Of a DNA stretch of 64,000 nucleotides, positions 60,222 through 64,000 are shown piece by piece. The stretch comes from Pseudomonas sp. URMO17WK12:I11 (GTDB taxonomy: Bacteria > Pseudomonadota > Gammaproteobacteria > Pseudomonadales > Pseudomonadaceae), in the NCBI RefSeq assembly GCF_007677725.1, contig NZ_VEDF01000015.1:47087-111086 (forward strand). Reading direction: 5' to 3'. Under the pieces are notes generated by a model. The model was not told the DNA's origin and did not search any database. It saw only the letters and a list, made by a program, of their open reading frames with translations. Every line of letters begins with the position of its first letter. Position 1 is the first letter of the stretch. The translations under genes were made by a program, and so were the position numbers.

Positions 60222-61727
60222 ATGTGTGGCATCGTCGGTATCGTCGGTAAGTCGAACGTCAATCAGGCGCTGTATGACGCGCTTACGGTCCTCCAGCACC
60301 GCGGCCAGGATGCTGCCGGTATCGTGACCAGCCACGACGGCCGGTTGTTCCTGCGCAAGGACAATGGCCTGGTGCGCGATGTCTTCCAGCAGCGTCACAT
60401 GCAGCGCCTGGTGGGCAACATCGGCATCGGCCATGTGCGCTACCCAACGGCAGGCAGTTCCACCTCGGCCGAGGCGCAGCCGTTCTACGTCAACTCGCCG
60501 TACGGCATCACCCTGGCGCACAACGGCAACCTGACCAACGTCGAGCAGCTGGCCAAGGAGATCTACGAGTCCGACCTGCGCCACGTCAACACCAATTCCG
60601 ATTCGGAAGTGCTGCTCAACGTGTTCGCCCATGAGCTGGCGGTACGCGGCAAGCTGCAGCCGACCGAGGAAGACGTGTTCGCTGCGGTGTCCCATGTGCA
60701 CAGCCGCTGCGTCGGTGGCTACGCGGTGGTGGCCATGATCACCGGTTACGGCGTAGTCGGTTTCCGTGATCCGAACGGCATTCGGCCAGTGGTCTTCGGT
60801 CAGCGCCACACCGACGAAGGCGTGGAATACATGATCGCTTCTGAAAGCGTGGCCCTGGACGTGCTCGGCTTCACCCTGATCCGCGACCTGGCGCCTGGCG
60901 AAGCCGTCTACATCACCGAAGGTGGCCAGCTGCACACCAAGCAGTGCGCGAGCGCCTCGAAACTGCAACCGTGCATTTTCGAACACGTATACCTGGCCCG
61001 TCCCGACTCGATCATCGACGGCATCTCGGTATACAAGGCGCGTCTGCGCATGGGTGAAAAGCTTGCCGACAAGATCATGCGCGAGCGCCCTGAGCACGAC
61101 ATCGACGTGGTCATCCCGATTCCGGATACCAGCCGCACGGCCGCACTGGAACTGGCCAACCGGCTGGGCGTGAAATTCCGCGAAGGCTTCGTCAAGAACC
61201 GCTACATCGGCCGTACCTTCATCATGCCTGGCCAGGCCGCACGCAAGAAATCGGTGCGCCAGAAGCTCAATGCCATCGAACTGGAATTCCGCGGCAAGAA
61301 CGTGATGCTGGTGGACGACTCGATCGTCCGCGGTACCACCTGCAAGCAGATTATCCAGATGGCGCGCGAAGCCGGCGCCAAGAATGTCTACTTCTGCTCC
61401 GCTGCCCCTGCGGTGCGTTACCCCAACGTCTACGGCATCGACATGCCGAGTGTCCACGAACTGATCGCCCACAACCGTACCACCGACCAGGTGGCCGAGT
61501 TGATCGGCGCCGACTGGCTGGTCTACCAGGATCTGCCGGACCTGATCGATTCGGTCGGTGGCGGCAAGATCAAGATCGATCACTTCGATTGCGCAGTGTT
61601 CAACGGTGAATACGTCACCGGTGACATCGACGAGGCTTACCTCGATCGTATCGAGCAGGCCCGTAATGATCTGGCCAAGGTCAAGAACCAGGCTGTCAGC
61701 GCGATCATCGACCTCTACAACAACTGA
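60222..61727 (+). CDS. purF: Amidophosphoribosyltransferase
   Basis: First committed step of purine synthesis. It has 501 residues. The N-terminal glutamine amidotransferase uses Cys2 (MCGIVG), so the start must be ATG 60222, with no propeptide (E. coli type). The phosphoribosyltransferase domain carries the PRPP motif VMLVDDSIVRGTT near 363-375. Confidence 0.97.
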   Translation: MCGIVGIVGKSNVNQALYDALTVLQHRGQDAAGIVTSHDGRLFLRKDNGLVRDVFQQRHMQRLVGNIGIGHVRYPTAGSSTSAEAQPFYVNSPYGITLAHNGNLTNVEQLAKEIYESDLRHVNTNSDSEVLLNVFAHELAVRGKLQPTEEDVFAAVSHVHSRCVGGYAVVAMITGYGVVGFRDPNGIRPVVFGQRHTDEGVEYMIASESVALDVLGFTLIRDLAPGEAVYITEGGQLHTKQCASASKLQPCIFEHVYLARPDSIIDGISVYKARLRMGEKLADKIMRERPEHDIDVVIPIPDTSRTAALELANRLGVKFREGFVKNRYIGRTFIMPGQAARKKSVRQKLNAIELEFRGKNVMLVDDSIVRGTTCKQIIQMAREAGAKNVYFCSAAPAVRYPNVYGIDMPSVHELIAHNRTTDQVAELIGADWLVYQDLPDLIDSVGGGKIKIDHFDCAVFNGEYVTGDIDEAYLDRIEQARNDLAKVKNQAVSAIIDLYNN

Positions 61728-61743
61728 TTTTGGGAGCGACGGC

Positions 61744-62954
61744 ATGACGGACCAATGGGATGCCGGGCGACTGGACAGCGATCTCGAGGGTGTCGGCTTC
61801 GACACCCTGGCGGTGCGCGCCGGTCAAAACCGTACACCGGAAGCAGAGCATAGCGAAGCGCTGTTTCTGACCTCCAGCTATGTATTCCGCACGGCAGCCG
61901 ACGCTGCAGCGCGGTTCGCCGGTGATACGCCGGGCAATGTCTACTCGCGCTACACCAACCCCACCGTGCGCGCCTTCGAGGAGCGTCTGGCAGCGATGGA
62001 GGGCGCCGAGCAGGCCGTGGCAACCTCCACCGGCATGTCGGCATTGCTCGCCGTGGTGATGTCGCTGTGCAGTGCCGGCGATCATGTGCTGGTCTCGCAA
62101 AGCGTGTTCGGCTCGACCATCAGTCTGTTCGAGAAATACCTCAAACGCTTCGGTTTGCAAGTGGACTACGTGCCGCTGGTCGAGCTTGGCGGTTGGGAAA
62201 AAGCGATCAAGGCCAACACCAAGCTGCTGGTCGTCGAATCGCCGTCCAACCCGCTGGCAGAATTGGTCGATATCGCCGGGCTCGCCGAAGTCGCTCACGC
62301 CCGCGGTGCCATGCTGGTGGTGGACAACTGCTTCAGCACTCCGGCGCTGCAACAGCCGCTCAAGCTCGGCGCCGACATCGTGTTCCACTCAGCCACCAAG
62401 TTCATCGACGGCCAAGGTCGCTGCATGGGCGGGGCAGTGGCGGGCCGCGCCGAGCAGATGAAAGAAGTGGTTGGTTTTCTGCGTACTGCGGGGCCGACCC
62501 TCAGCCCGTTCAATGCCTGGATCTTCACCAAGGGCCTGGAAACCCTCAAGCTGCGCATGCGCGCGCATTGCGAGAGCGCCCAGCGCCTGGCCGAATGGCT
62601 GGAGCAGCAACCGGGCGTCGAGAAAGTGCACTACGCCGGCCTGCCGAGCCATCCGCAACACGAGCTGGCCAAGCGCCAGATGAGTGGTTTCGGTGCGGTG
62701 GTGAGCTTCGAGGTCAAAGGTGGCAAGGAAGGCGCCTGGCGCGTCATCGACGCCACCCGTGTGGTGTCGATCACGACCAACCTGGGCGACAGCAAGACCA
62801 CCATTGCCCACCCGGCAACCACCTCCCATGGCCGCCTGTCGGCGCAGGAACGTGACGCCGCAGGCATTCGCGACAGCCTCATCCGCGTTGCCGTAGGCCT
62901 GGAAGACGTTGCCGACCTGCAGGCGGACCTCGCCCGTGGACTGGCAGCGCTGTG

Positions 62955-62955
<1 letters not shown>
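61744..62955 (+). CDS. metZ: O-succinylhomoserine sulfhydrylase
   Basis: PLP enzyme that makes homocysteine directly from O-succinylhomoserine and sulfide. It has 403 residues. The Cys/Met metabolism signature includes SRYTNPT and the PLP lysine in HSATKFIDGQGR near residue 219. Pseudomonas uses MetZ for direct sulfhydrylation, and purF-metZ adjacency is usual there. It is 16 bases after purF and overlaps the next gene by one base. Confidence 0.94.
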
Positions 62956-63725
<770 letters not shown>

Positions 63726-63730
63726 GCCAC

Positions 63731-63830
63731 AAGCTGCAAGTTGCAAGAGGGGACCGCAGGGTCCCTTCGTTATTTTCAGGCTTTCACGACCGCGCAAGCC
63801 CTGCGCGCTTTTTCTGGCAGCTTGCAGCTT
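63731..63830. repeat. Short inverted repeat between the SDR gene and tRNA-Val
   Basis: AAGCTGCAAG (63731-63740) and its perfect complement CTTGCAGCTT (63821-63830). The words resemble the TTTCAAG heptamers of the 50 kb island, a common type of intergenic Pseudomonas repeat. Confidence 0.55.
63748..63767 (+). terminator. Hairpin after the SDR gene
   Basis: Stem GGGACC / GGTCCC around a short loop, followed by TTCGTTATTTT. Probably ends the purF-metZ-SDR transcript. Confidence 0.6.
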
Positions 63831-63854
63831 CTAGAAAAAAATCCAATGGGGCTA

Positions 63855-63883
63855 TTGACTTAGCGCTGACACCTGCGTAAATT
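63855..63883 (+). promoter_or_regulatory. Promoter of tRNA-Val
   Basis: TTGACT (63855-63860), 17-base spacer, TAAATT (63878-63883), about 40 bases before the tRNA. It fits sigma-70 well. Confidence 0.75.
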
Positions 63884-63924
63884 TCGCGGCCTCAGCGAAG
63901 CAAACGCAACAAGCAACATCGCGA

Positions 63925-64000
63925 GGGTGATTAGCTCAGCCGGGAGAGCATCTGCCTTACAAGCAGAGGGTCGGCGGTTCGATCCCGTCATCACCCACCA
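63925..64000 (+). tRNA. tRNA-Val (TAC)
   Basis: A 76-base cloverleaf ending exactly at the window edge with encoded CCA. The anticodon loop CTTACAA gives TAC. More tRNAs may follow beyond the window. Confidence 0.97.

Overview
The window is a 64 kb piece of a Pseudomonas chromosome. Gene content, gene order and high G+C all point to the P. putida group. It is core genome throughout: fatty-acid, lipid A, peptidoglycan, leucine, purine, folate and methionine synthesis, RNA processing and translation. I see no prophage, insertion sequence, CRISPR array, toxin-antitoxin pair or other obvious mobile cargo. The species assignment is inferred from gene order and family resemblance; no database search was run.

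Region 1 (1-12.1 kb) holds the 5' three quarters of fadE, a glutathione transferase, an ABC-2 exporter pair and a DUF2062 membrane protein. Then come comEC, exbB/exbD-like genes, and lpxK, a Trm112-like gene, kdsB, a low-molecular-weight phosphatase and murB, tightly packed. Region 2 (12.1-19.5 kb) has rne reading left, with a long leader, divergent from rluC, a HAD hydrolase gene and sppA; maf follows on the minus strand. Region 3 (19.6-29.4 kb) is the fatty-acid cluster yceD(DUF177)-rpmF-plsX-fabD-fabG-acpP-fabF-pabC-mltG-tmk-holB-tatD. The pilZ gene expected between holB and tatD in Pseudomonas is not there.

Region 4 (29.4-40.2 kb) has a probable RgsA small RNA, a TetR regulator, a lipoprotein, a DUF1285 protein, tRNA-Asn, an aromatic aminotransferase, uvrB and gltX. 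Next is a threefold tRNA-Ala/tRNA-Glu array, then a thioesterase, dusC and ibpA. The ibpA gene has a sigma-32 promoter and a ROSE-like RNA thermometer. Region 5 (40.2-49.9 kb) has a five-PAS GGDEF/EAL protein and a LysR regulator divergent from leuC-leuD-methyltransferase-leuB-asd.

Region 6 (49.9-51.0 kb) is the only large unusual non-coding block. Two roughly 300 bp inverted arms flank a 7-bp tandem array, and mirrored 6-bp tandem arrays lie outside the arms. Region 7 (51.0-64 kb) has a degenerate Asd paralogue (Usg type), fimV, truA, trpF, accD, folC, dedD, cvpA, purF, metZ, a short-chain dehydrogenase and tRNA-Val.

Most genes sit in short-spaced or overlapping operons on the plus strand. 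Non-ATG starts are frequent: GTG for exbB, exbD, fabF, mltG, tmk, cvpA, lysR and the HAD gene; TTG for plsX and truA.
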